A stretch of 64,000 nucleotides of DNA, taken from the NCBI GenBank assembly GCA_052400665.1, contig JBQTGK010000001.1. One strand, given 5' to 3'. The position numbers and the translations under genes are program-made. Below the pieces are notes generated by a model, which had not been told where the DNA came from, did not search any database, and saw nothing but the letters and a program-made list of their open reading frames with translations. Shown here one piece after another: positions 33,685 to 41,247 of the stretch; the stretch's first letter is position 1; each line of letters opens with the position of its first letter. This DNA comes from JBQTGK01 sp052400665. Lineage in GTDB: Bacteria; Bacteroidota; Bacteroidia; Bacteroidales; Marinifilaceae.

Positions 33685-35082
33685 TTACTGTGGTAAATTT
33701 GCATCCCAATTTTCATTAGGTTCACATTGGAATCCAGAATTAATCTCAGAAGATGGTATTGGAAAAACGAATTTTGCAACATCAAAATTAGTAAACAAAT
33801 CACCTTTAGCATTGATCAATTCACCTGTTCTACGGGCATCATACCAACGATGACCTTCACAGAAAAACTCTCTTTTGCGTTCCTTAGCTATAAATGCTAA
33901 TAATCCAGCCTGATCAGCAGGTAAATCATCAACGGTAACAATAGCAGTATTACGTTTAGCAGTGAACAACAAAGCTGTTCTTGCTGCAGCAAGATCTGGG
34001 GTTGTACCACTAGCTTTAGCTTCAGCTAAATTTAAATACATTTCTGAAACTCTAAACTGAGGAATGTTACTTGTAGCAGCAGAAGAAGCAATACCATCGA
34101 ATTTCTTTGGATGCGTACCCTTAATTAAACCAAGACGGATATCAGTAGCTTCAAAATCAGAAATTAAAGATTGAGTAACTGCACCACCATAAGAACCATA
34201 TAAAGTATTTAACGAATTAGCACTTAGATTATCATCACTTGTTTTTGCGATAGTAAAGATATCCTCATTACTTAAGGAAATACTTTTCCACATTTCGAGA
34301 TATTGAGCATTATCAACAGGAGTACCATTTCTTTCATCAATAGCCATTTGAGCATATTCTGCACAAGCCTTATAGTCTTTCATGAACAAATTAACTCTAG
34401 ATGCTAATGCATATACAGCAGCCTTGTTGAAATAATATTCATTTACTGAGGCAGAAGTTTCACCATAAGCAGCTAATGCAGCATCAATATCCTTAAGAAT
34501 CAAGGTATAAGTTTGCTCAACAGTACTACGAGAAACAGGAGTTTCAACAGGAATTGGAGTCTCATCCATAAGAACTAAACCTCCGTTTGCAACTGATGTT
34601 CCATAAGGAAGACCATATATATTAACAAGTAAAAAATACGAGTATGCTCTCAAAGCGTGAGCTTGAGCTTCGTAAAGTTTTATATCTTCAAGCTCTGCTG
34701 GATATGCTTCAGATAAAGCATCAACATTACTTATTAAATCAGTAGCACCACTAATGATTTTATATCCAACTTCCCACATATCAGAAATTTCACCAGTATA
34801 ATCTGCGAAAGTATAGTCATTAATAGATACAAAGTGACCAGAAGAACCATCTGCTTTTGCAATATCAGAAGCAAAATCGCCAATTGCAATAGCATAATTA
34901 CCCGCAAAATAATAACTCCCCATACGATAGTACAAACCATTAATGGCAGCATTTGCATCCGAAACCTTTGCAAACGCAACATCAGAATCTATTTGCTGCT
35001 CCGGAGTCGTTTCAAGGAAGGAATCACATCCTCCAAACATTAGTGTCAAAGAAAACAATAATGTATATAATATATTTTTCAT
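33685..35082 (-). CDS. SusD/RagB-like surface nutrient-binding lipoprotein
   Basis: The 465-residue product has a lipoprotein signal ending at the Cys of MFGGCDSFLETTPEQQI, which is the standard SusD start. TPR-like helices follow (ALRAYSYFLLVNIYGLPYG near residue 143, YNKAAVYALASRVNLFMKDY-type segment near 220). The C-terminal SusD_RagB part includes RVSEMYLNLAEAKA and ERKREFFCEGHRWYDARRTGEL. It forms a lid for the SusC-type receptor encoded 18 bp upstream in the same direction. The ligand is unknown, because no enzymes or regulators lie beside it. Confidence 0.95.
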   Translation of the reverse strand: MKNILYTLLFSLTLMFGGCDSFLETTPEQQIDSDVAFAKVSDANAAINGLYYRMGSYYFAGNYAIAIGDFASDIAKADGSSGHFVSINDYTFADYTGEISDMWEVGYKIISGATDLISNVDALSEAYPAELEDIKLYEAQAHALRAYSYFLLVNIYGLPYGTSVANGGLVLMDETPIPVETPVSRSTVEQTYTLILKDIDAALAAYGETSASVNEYYFNKAAVYALASRVNLFMKDYKACAEYAQMAIDERNGTPVDNAQYLEMWKSISLSNEDIFTIAKTSDDNLSANSLNTLYGSYGGAVTQSLISDFEATDIRLGLIKGTHPKKFDGIASSAATSNIPQFRVSEMYLNLAEAKASGTTPDLAAARTALLFTAKRNTAIVTVDDLPADQAGLLAFIAKERKREFFCEGHRWYDARRTGELINAKGDLFTNFDVAKFVFPIPSSEINSGFQCEPNENWDANLPQ

Positions 35083-35100
35083 ATTTTATTATATTTTATA

Positions 35101-38100
35101 TTAAAAGTTAACATTTAACCCAAACAAAAATTTTCTTGCTGCTGGATAATTCCACCACTGAACTCCGTTTGGACCTATACCTGCAGGATCGAAACCTCTG
35201 TAATTAGATGCTGCAAAAGTATACAAGTTAGTTGCACTTGCATAAACTCTAACTCCACCTATTTTCATTTTATTAGTAATTGATTTTGGAAGAGTATATC
35301 CAACTACAACATTCTGAATTTTCAAATAATCACCATCCATTAAATATCTAGATGAATGACTATTAGTTCCATTACCACCCCATACAAATTTAGGCACATC
35401 AGTTATCTGACCAGGTGTTGTCCAACGATTATCATATACGTAATTAGTAGTAGTATTATTATATGAATTACCTGTTCCTTCATCATAACGTAAATTATTA
35501 CCATAGATTTGTCCACCTAAAGAATAATTAAGTTGGAAAGAGAAATCAAAGTTTTTATATTTCATATTACTAGAGAAACTACCTGAAAAGTCAGGTGAAG
35601 AAGAACCTAAATAACGCTTAGCTGCAGCATTATAGTTACTAGTTGTTTCGTCTCCTGTTTCATTAAGATACCAAAGACCAGAACCATCATCAGGATTAAC
35701 TCCTGCCCATTCTTTCATTTTGAAAGTATAGATATCTTTACCTGGCTCAACAATTGTATAAGTTCCTTCGATAGGGTAATCAGTACTTAACTTTTTAATT
35801 TTATTCTCATTTTTAGAACCTACTAATGTTACATCCCAAGAAAAATCTTCAGTATTAAGTACACGAGCATTAATAGATACTTCAATACCTTTATTCTCTA
35901 GTTCACCAATATTTTTTGGTAATGAACCCATACCTGAAGTATAAGACAATGGCATATCAAATACCATATCCTTAGTATTGTGAACATAGTAATCTAAAGT
36001 TAAAGAAAATCTATTCAAGAATCTAGCATCGATACCAACATTAAATTTCTCGATTTGTTCCCACTTTAAATCAGGATTACCAACTTGTTCTCTAGAGCTA
36101 CCACCGTTAGAATTATAGTTATAACCATATCCATATAAAGATCTGGCAGCATACCATCCATCACCAACAGATTGGTTACCAGAAGTACCAAAACTTGAAC
36201 GAACAGTTAAATCATCTAACCAATCACTTGTACTAGACATAAAATCTTCCTGAGTTAATCTATATTTTGCTCCAACAGACCAGAAACCTGCCCATTGATT
36301 CTCAGAACCAAATCTTGAAGAAGCATCATAACGATAACTACCTGATAAATAATATTTATTCTGGAAATCGTACTGAACACTTGAAAAGAAAGAAGCTAAT
36401 TTCAAATCATATTCTGATGTAGATGCAGAACCTGGTGTAGCTGCTAAAGATACATTATTTTTATCAGGTACTGGATAATTAGATCCAGAAAGATAAGTAC
36501 TATACTGATGAGTTTTTTGAACCTCTTGACCAAGTAATAAATTAAGATGATGATCTTCGTTTATTGTCTTAATATAATTCATGGTATTAGTTAAAGTCAC
36601 CATAGATTGTCTGGTAACTCCATCTTCTCCCATACCTCTCATGTCATTACCTTGAGGTTGTAAAAATGACCAATATCCAAATTCATCTAAATACAAAAGA
36701 TCCAAACCACCTCTAGAAGTAAAAGATAGTTCTGGAGTTAAATTAACAGTTACAAAAGGAGATATAATTGCACGGTAGTTTTTTGCATTAGACTTATCTC
36801 CCAAGCTACTTCTTTGAGCAACTGGATTATATCCATTAACAGTATTAAAGTTCCAATCTCCATTAGCATCTTTAACAGGTGTAATAGGTGCTTGCATATA
36901 AGCCTGAGTTACAGGATCTGAAAAGTATCCTCCACTAGCTCCCATATTAGTCTGAGTATATGATAATGATGTATTAACACCATATTTTAACCAACTAATT
37001 GGCTTTTGATCAATATTTAGACGGAAAGAATATTTCTCAAAATCTTTCCCTTTCATCATAGCTTCATTATCTAAATATCCTATTGATAAATAATACTTAG
37101 GAGCTTTTTCATCTTTACCTGAACTTTGAATACTAAGATTATATTCTTGAATTTTACCAGATCTAGTAACTTCATCTAACCAATTTACATCAGCTTGATT
37201 CTCTTTGGTAATTCCCAAATCATAAGCTGTCAAACCAGAAACAGAGCTATTATAAAATATATCCTCAGCATCTGCAGGAGTAATGTCACCCCACCATCCA
37301 GTATTAACAATACCTTCCTTCTGTAACTCAATATATTTATCAGCATTTACAGTCTTATAATCATCTGTAAACGATGGCATCTCTTCCCAACCAGCTTTAA
37401 CACTTAAAGTCACTTTTGTTTTAGCACCTGCTTTAGCAGATTTAGTATTAATAACGATAACACCGTTAGCAGCTCTAGCTCCATAAATAGAGGTTGCTGT
37501 AGCATCTTTAAGAACTGTTATAGACTCAATATCAGCAGGATTTAAACTTGCCAAAGGAGAAGACTCAGCACCTTCGTCTGAACGCATACCCAATGTTCCT
37601 GACTCCATTGGTACACCATCAATTACATATAATGGTTGAGTACCTGAATTAAGAGAACCACGACCACGAACAAAAATTGTAGATGGAGCACCTGGCTGTC
37701 CTGAATCGGTAGATAATTGCAAACCTGCAACTGTACCTTCAAGAGCCTTAATAGGGTTAGGATCTGTTTTTTCAGCAATCTTCTCCTGACTTACAGTAGT
37801 TGCTGCTCCAGTAAAAGCTGCTTTTTTAGAAACACCATAACCAGTTACAACAACTTCATCCATGCCAATAGACTCAGATTCCATTACAACGTTTAAAGTT
37901 GAACCAGTAATTGCCAACTCTTGAGTAGTCATTCCAACAAATGAAAATACCAAAGTATTTTCTCCTTGAGGAACATTTAAAGAGTATTTACCATCGAGAT
38001 TGGTTGTGGTACCAATGGTTGTACCTTTAATAATAACGGAAACTCCGGGGATCGACAGCCCATCTTCAGCTGAAGTAACAACCCCTGAAACTTCTCGACC

Positions 38101-38166
38101 TTGGGCTAAAACACCCTGTAATCCTATAAAAAACAGGATTAGCATCGAAACTAAACTTTTTTTCAT
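35101..38166 (-). CDS. SusC/RagA-family TonB-linked outer-membrane transporter
   Basis: The 1021-residue product has a signal peptide, a carboxypeptidase-regulatory-like domain (about 24-105; GREVSGVVTSAEDGLSIPGVSVIIKGTTIG in outline), a TonB-box-like EVVVTGYG near residue 105 and a plug (FTGAATTVSQEKIAEK to YVIDGVPMESG, VLKDATATSIYGARAANGVI). A long 22-strand-type barrel follows, ending KFLFGLNVNF with the C-terminal Phe. It imports a ligand captured by the SusD-like partner using TonB energy. No glycan or protein-degrading genes are nearby, so the ligand is not predictable. Confidence 0.96.
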   Translation of the reverse strand: MKKSLVSMLILFFIGLQGVLAQGREVSGVVTSAEDGLSIPGVSVIIKGTTIGTTTNLDGKYSLNVPQGENTLVFSFVGMTTQELAITGSTLNVVMESESIGMDEVVVTGYGVSKKAAFTGAATTVSQEKIAEKTDPNPIKALEGTVAGLQLSTDSGQPGAPSTIFVRGRGSLNSGTQPLYVIDGVPMESGTLGMRSDEGAESSPLASLNPADIESITVLKDATATSIYGARAANGVIVINTKSAKAGAKTKVTLSVKAGWEEMPSFTDDYKTVNADKYIELQKEGIVNTGWWGDITPADAEDIFYNSSVSGLTAYDLGITKENQADVNWLDEVTRSGKIQEYNLSIQSSGKDEKAPKYYLSIGYLDNEAMMKGKDFEKYSFRLNIDQKPISWLKYGVNTSLSYTQTNMGASGGYFSDPVTQAYMQAPITPVKDANGDWNFNTVNGYNPVAQRSSLGDKSNAKNYRAIISPFVTVNLTPELSFTSRGGLDLLYLDEFGYWSFLQPQGNDMRGMGEDGVTRQSMVTLTNTMNYIKTINEDHHLNLLLGQEVQKTHQYSTYLSGSNYPVPDKNNVSLAATPGSASTSEYDLKLASFFSSVQYDFQNKYYLSGSYRYDASSRFGSENQWAGFWSVGAKYRLTQEDFMSSTSDWLDDLTVRSSFGTSGNQSVGDGWYAARSLYGYGYNYNSNGGSSREQVGNPDLKWEQIEKFNVGIDARFLNRFSLTLDYYVHNTKDMVFDMPLSYTSGMGSLPKNIGELENKGIEVSINARVLNTEDFSWDVTLVGSKNENKIKKLSTDYPIEGTYTIVEPGKDIYTFKMKEWAGVNPDDGSGLWYLNETGDETTSNYNAAAKRYLGSSSPDFSGSFSSNMKYKNFDFSFQLNYSLGGQIYGNNLRYDEGTGNSYNNTTTNYVYDNRWTTPGQITDVPKFVWGGNGTNSHSSRYLMDGDYLKIQNVVVGYTLPKSITNKMKIGGVRVYASATNLYTFAASNYRGFDPAGIGPNGVQWWNYPAARKFLFGLNVNF

Positions 38167-38505
38167 AAATTTTTAGTTAGTGGTTAATTAAAAATTAATA
38201 CACATCTATTTATACACTAAAATCTAAATAGATTTTAGAAAGAGTATACTTTTAAAATACTTTTCATTCCAAAATAGTAATACCTGTACCCCTACCTTAT
38301 TACTACTTATCTTGAAAACTCTTTAGTATTACTATTGTCTCTTAAAGTTCAAAAGTGTGAAAAAATCTTAAATAATCAAACCTTTTTTTTTCGTAAACCT
38401 TTTAAATTTAAATAAAAACAATGAAAGCATCTTACAATTTTCATAAAAAATTAAGTATCTAATTTCAATTTAACAGCGAACTACAATACTGATTTTCAGT
38501 TTCGT

Positions 38506-38525
38506 TTACGGTAACGTTTGCGTAA
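38506..38525. promoter_or_regulatory. LacI-family-like operator palindrome
   Basis: The 20-bp site reads TTACGGTAAC then GTTTGCGTAA. It equals its own complement at 16 of 20 positions, with a central CpG inside AACGTT, as in LacI/GalR-family operators. It is 340 bp upstream of the susC-like start and about 48 bp upstream of the carbonic anhydrase -7 box. No LacI-type regulator is encoded in the window. Confidence 0.5.
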
Positions 38526-38572
38526 CTTCTTCACAACATATTTTGAATTTTTCGCTCAGATTTATTTTTAAT

Positions 38573-38580
38573 TATCTTTG
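38573..38580 (+). promoter_or_regulatory. -7 box of the carbonic anhydrase-like gene
   Basis: TATCTTTG fits TAnnTTTG; the start codon is 25 bp further on. The -33 element is weak. Confidence 0.6.
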
Positions 38581-38605
38581 TATTTATAATCAAACTAAAT
38601 AAAAA

Positions 38606-39139
38606 ATGGCTATTGTTAGAAATTTGAATGGAAACTCGCCAAAATTTGGTGAAAATTGCTTCTTAGCTGAAAATGCTGCTATAATAGGCAATGTAGAAAT
38701 GGGAGACGATTGCAGTATTTGGTACAGTGCTGTATTAAGAGGCGATGTTCACTATATTAAACTAGGAAATAATGTAAATGTGCAAGATAATGCAACCATA
38801 CATGCTACTTATAAAAAATCGCCAACTAATATTGGAAATAATGTTTCAATAGCTCACAATGCTGTTGTTCATGGTTGTACCATAAAAGATAATGTTTTAA
38901 TAGGAATGGGAGCTGTAGTACTCGATAATGCAATTATTGAAAGTAATGCTATTATTGCGGCTGGTTCTGTGGTTACTAAAGGTACTCACGTTGAATCGGG
39001 AAGTGTATATGCGGGATCACCAGCAAAAAAAATAAAAGAATTGAGTCCTGAATTACTAGAGGGTGAAATTAACCGAATTGCAAATAGTTATGCAATGTAT
39101 GCCAGCTGGTACGAGAAAGATGAAAAACCTGTAGAGTAA
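38606..39139 (+). CDS. Gamma-class carbonic anhydrase family protein
   Basis: The 177-residue protein folds as a left-handed beta-helix of hexapeptide repeats (AAIIGNVEMGDDCSIWYSAVLRGD, NVSIAHNAVVHGCTIKDNVLIGMGA). Candidate metal His residues lie in NATIHATYK and in AHNAVVHG. The C-terminal SPAKKIKELSPE is typical of the YrdA/PaaY branch. Such proteins bind metal, and some hydrate CO2, but many have no shown activity. It is a single gene with its own terminator. Confidence 0.9.
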   Translation: MAIVRNLNGNSPKFGENCFLAENAAIIGNVEMGDDCSIWYSAVLRGDVHYIKLGNNVNVQDNATIHATYKKSPTNIGNNVSIAHNAVVHGCTIKDNVLIGMGAVVLDNAIIESNAIIAAGSVVTKGTHVESGSVYAGSPAKKIKELSPELLEGEINRIANSYAMYASWYEKDEKPVE

Positions 39140-39160
39140 TTTGCATCTGCAATATAGTAA

Positions 39161-39195
39161 AGCCCATACTGATACCTGTATGGGCTATTTTTTTT
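39161..39195 (+). terminator. Terminator of the carbonic anhydrase-like gene
   Basis: AGCCCATAC (39161-39169) pairs with GTATGGGCT (39178-39186), then A and a run of Ts. It abuts the end of convergent murI. Confidence 0.88.
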
Positions 39196-40015
39196 AGTAA
39201 CTTATATGCTTTGCCTGTAGATTCGAGTTTAAAAAACGACTCGCTTTCTCCTCAAAACTATCTACAAATTCTGTAGTTAAATATTCACGCTCACCATTTT
39301 TAGAACAACGAATATCCATTTCTGGGTGGCGAAATAGATAATTATGAAGACTTTTTGCTACTATCTCACCTTGCGAAACTAAATTAACTCTCTCTGGAAG
39401 ATAGTTTAGTATTTCTTTCTTTAGTAAAGGATAATGAGTGCAGCCTAAAATTATTGTATCAATTAATGGATCTTTCTCCAACAAATTATCGATATTTTTT
39501 TTAATAAAAAATTGTCCCCCATCGGTTTCGAACTCGTTATTCTCAACCAAAGGTACCCACATAGGACAGGCCTCCTGAACTACACTAATATCTGGATAAA
39601 GCTTATTAATTTCGAGAGGATATGAGTTAGAACGTACCGTACCTACAGTGCCTAAAATACCAACATGCTTTGTTGTTGTTAAGCGATCTACCTCTTCTAC
39701 ACTTGGCCGGATAACTCCCAAAACACGTTTATTTGGATTGATTTTAGGTAGATCCTTTTGCTGAATACTTCTTAAAGCCTTGGCTGATGCAGTATTGCAG
39801 GCCAATATTACCAGTTCACAGCCCATAGAAAAAAGTTGTTCTACGGCTTCTAAAGTGTAGTCATAGACAACATCAAAAGATCTTGTACCATAAGGACTTC
39901 GTGCATTATCACCTAAATAAATAAAATCATATTCAGGCAATTCATTTACTAATTCATTCAGTATGGTTAAACCTCCATATCCCGAATCGAATACACCAAT
40001 AGGCTGCTTATTCAT
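39194..40015 (-). CDS. murI: Glutamate racemase
   Basis: The 273-residue enzyme makes D-glutamate for peptidoglycan. The two catalytic cysteines are seen in LACNTASAKALR (near residue 73) and LGCTHYPLLKKE (near residue 191). GVFDSGYGGLTIL at the start is the substrate-binding loop. Length is normal. It is the last gene of the envelope cluster but is separated from ompH by a strong terminator, so it probably has its own promoter within the 89-bp gap. Confidence 0.96.
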   Translation of the reverse strand: MNKQPIGVFDSGYGGLTILNELVNELPEYDFIYLGDNARSPYGTRSFDVVYDYTLEAVEQLFSMGCELVILACNTASAKALRSIQQKDLPKINPNKRVLGVIRPSVEEVDRLTTTKHVGILGTVGTVRSNSYPLEINKLYPDISVVQEACPMWVPLVENNEFETDGGQFFIKKNIDNLLEKDPLIDTIILGCTHYPLLKKEILNYLPERVNLVSQGEIVAKSLHNYLFRHPEMDIRCSKNGEREYLTTEFVDSFEEKASRFLNSNLQAKHISY

Positions 40016-40054
40016 GTTTCTTAAAATATTAAATGTTAAGACTTACATAAAAGT

Positions 40055-40087
40055 AAAAAAGGTGGTATTAAAAATACCACCTTTTTT
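40055..40087 (-). terminator. Terminator between ompH and murI
   Basis: An A-run plus GGTGGTATT (40055-40069) pairs with AATACCACC plus a T-run (40073-40087) around a 3-base loop. It closes the uppS-bamA-ompH operon. Confidence 0.9.
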
Positions 40088-40104
40088 ACTTTATATTAGA
40101 ACGT

Positions 40105-40620
40105 TTATTGAATTCCTAATTTTGCTTTTACCAATGGCATAACATCAACACTATTTTCAGAATTGTATAGAATTACACCTGTACTAATATCAAAGATATA
40201 AGTAAATCCGTTTTCTGCACCAACATCTTTAATAGCTTTTGAAGCTTTATCAAAAATTGGTTTTAACAATTCGTTTTGGGTTTTCTGAAGTTCCTGCTGA
40301 GCAAAACCATCGAAAGTTTGCATACGATTTTGCAAATCCTGAATTTCCTTTTCTTTAGTTGCTTTCATAGCATCAGAAAGAGTTTCTCTTTTTTCAACGT
40401 AAGCATTTACTAGAGTTTGATACTCTTCTCTCATCTCCTTAACTTGCTTATCGTATTCTGCTGCTTTTGCTTGAATTTGTGTTTGAGCCGCTGCTTTCTC
40501 AGGCATAATTGATAACAATTGGTTTGAATCAACGTGTCCGAATTTTGCAGTTTGAGCAAAAATGTTAGCTCCCATTAAAAGGAAAGTGGCTACTAATGTT
40601 ACTTTTAAAAACTGTCTCAT
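40105..40620 (-). CDS. OmpH/Skp-family periplasmic chaperone
   Basis: The 171-residue protein has a signal peptide (about residues 1-22, ending NIFAQ), the Skp beta start KFGHVDSNQLLSIMPE, a long charged helical pair (about 45-125) and the beta end GFTYIFDISTGVILYNSENSVDVMPLVKAKLGI. It should bind nascent outer-membrane proteins and hand them to BamA. It is the second of two tandem ompH copies 31 bp apart, directly downstream of bamA. The same gene order is known in Porphyromonas. Confidence 0.93.
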   Translation of the reverse strand: MRQFLKVTLVATFLLMGANIFAQTAKFGHVDSNQLLSIMPEKAAAQTQIQAKAAEYDKQVKEMREEYQTLVNAYVEKRETLSDAMKATKEKEIQDLQNRMQTFDGFAQQELQKTQNELLKPIFDKASKAIKDVGAENGFTYIFDISTGVILYNSENSVDVMPLVKAKLGIQ

Positions 40621-40651
40621 AGTATACTCAGTTAGTTTTTTATTTGAAATT

Positions 40652-41173
40652 TTAATTAGTTCTTATACCTAACTTATACAGTACTTTATCGCTTAAATCG
40701 AATTTTGCATTACTGTATATTATTGTTGGCCCATTAGCACGATCAATAATCATACCATAACTTCCAGATTTTGCTATCTCCTTGATTGCCTCATATATAT
40801 CATCCTGAATTGGTTTCATTAATTCCTGACGTTTCTTATAAAGCTCTCCATTTCGCCCAAAATAAGATTGTTGAAGTTTCTGTGCCTTTACTTCTTTATT
40901 ATGTATTTCTTTTTCTCTTTTTTCTCTCATTTCTGCGGAAAGAAAAACTTCATCAGCTCTGTATTTAGCTTGTAAAGTTTTAATGTCTGCGGCAATCGTT
41001 TCAATTTCGTTTTGCCATTGCTGCGAAACCTTATCCAATTGCTCCTGAGCATTTTTATAGTCAGGCATTTTATTTAAAATATACTCCGTATCAACAAAAC
41101 CATAACGTTGTTGTGAAAATAAACTTCCACAACAAACACCTATTACAACTATTAATAAAAGTATACGTTTCAT
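40652..41173 (-). CDS. OmpH/Skp-family periplasmic chaperone
   Basis: The 173-residue protein has a signal peptide (about residues 1-20), then RYGFVDTEYILNKMPDYKNAQEQL, a long charged helical region with AEMREKREKEIHNKEVKAQKLQQ, and the beta end YGMIIDRANGPTIIYSNAKFDLSDKVLYKLGI. It lies 74 bp downstream of bamA and 31 bp before the other ompH gene. Low similarity between the two copies points to an old duplication with separate clients or a mixed trimer. Confidence 0.93.
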   Translation of the reverse strand: MKRILLLIVVIGVCCGSLFSQQRYGFVDTEYILNKMPDYKNAQEQLDKVSQQWQNEIETIAADIKTLQAKYRADEVFLSAEMREKREKEIHNKEVKAQKLQQSYFGRNGELYKKRQELMKPIQDDIYEAIKEIAKSGSYGMIIDRANGPTIIYSNAKFDLSDKVLYKLGIRTN

Positions 41174-41247
41174 AATAATACCTTTTTAAACAAACTCTAA
41201 AATAACTTAAATTAATTCAGCTCCCAAGAGTCGACACTTAAAATATG

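Larger units (their letters stand above)
38167..38605. other. Divergent regulatory region between the susC-like and carbonic anhydrase-like genes
   Basis: The region is 439 bp, AT-rich and without a reading frame. It contains a LacI-type operator-like palindrome at 38506-38525 and the promoter of the plus-strand gene at 38573-38580. About 340 bp lie between the palindrome and the susC-like start, enough for a long leader. No clear minus-strand promoter was assigned. Confidence 0.5.

Noticed and set aside
33685..39139. A polysaccharide utilisation locus around the SusC/SusD pair
   Set aside because: No hydrolase, lyase, sulfatase, hybrid sensor or anti-sigma gene is adjacent; only the receptor pair is present.
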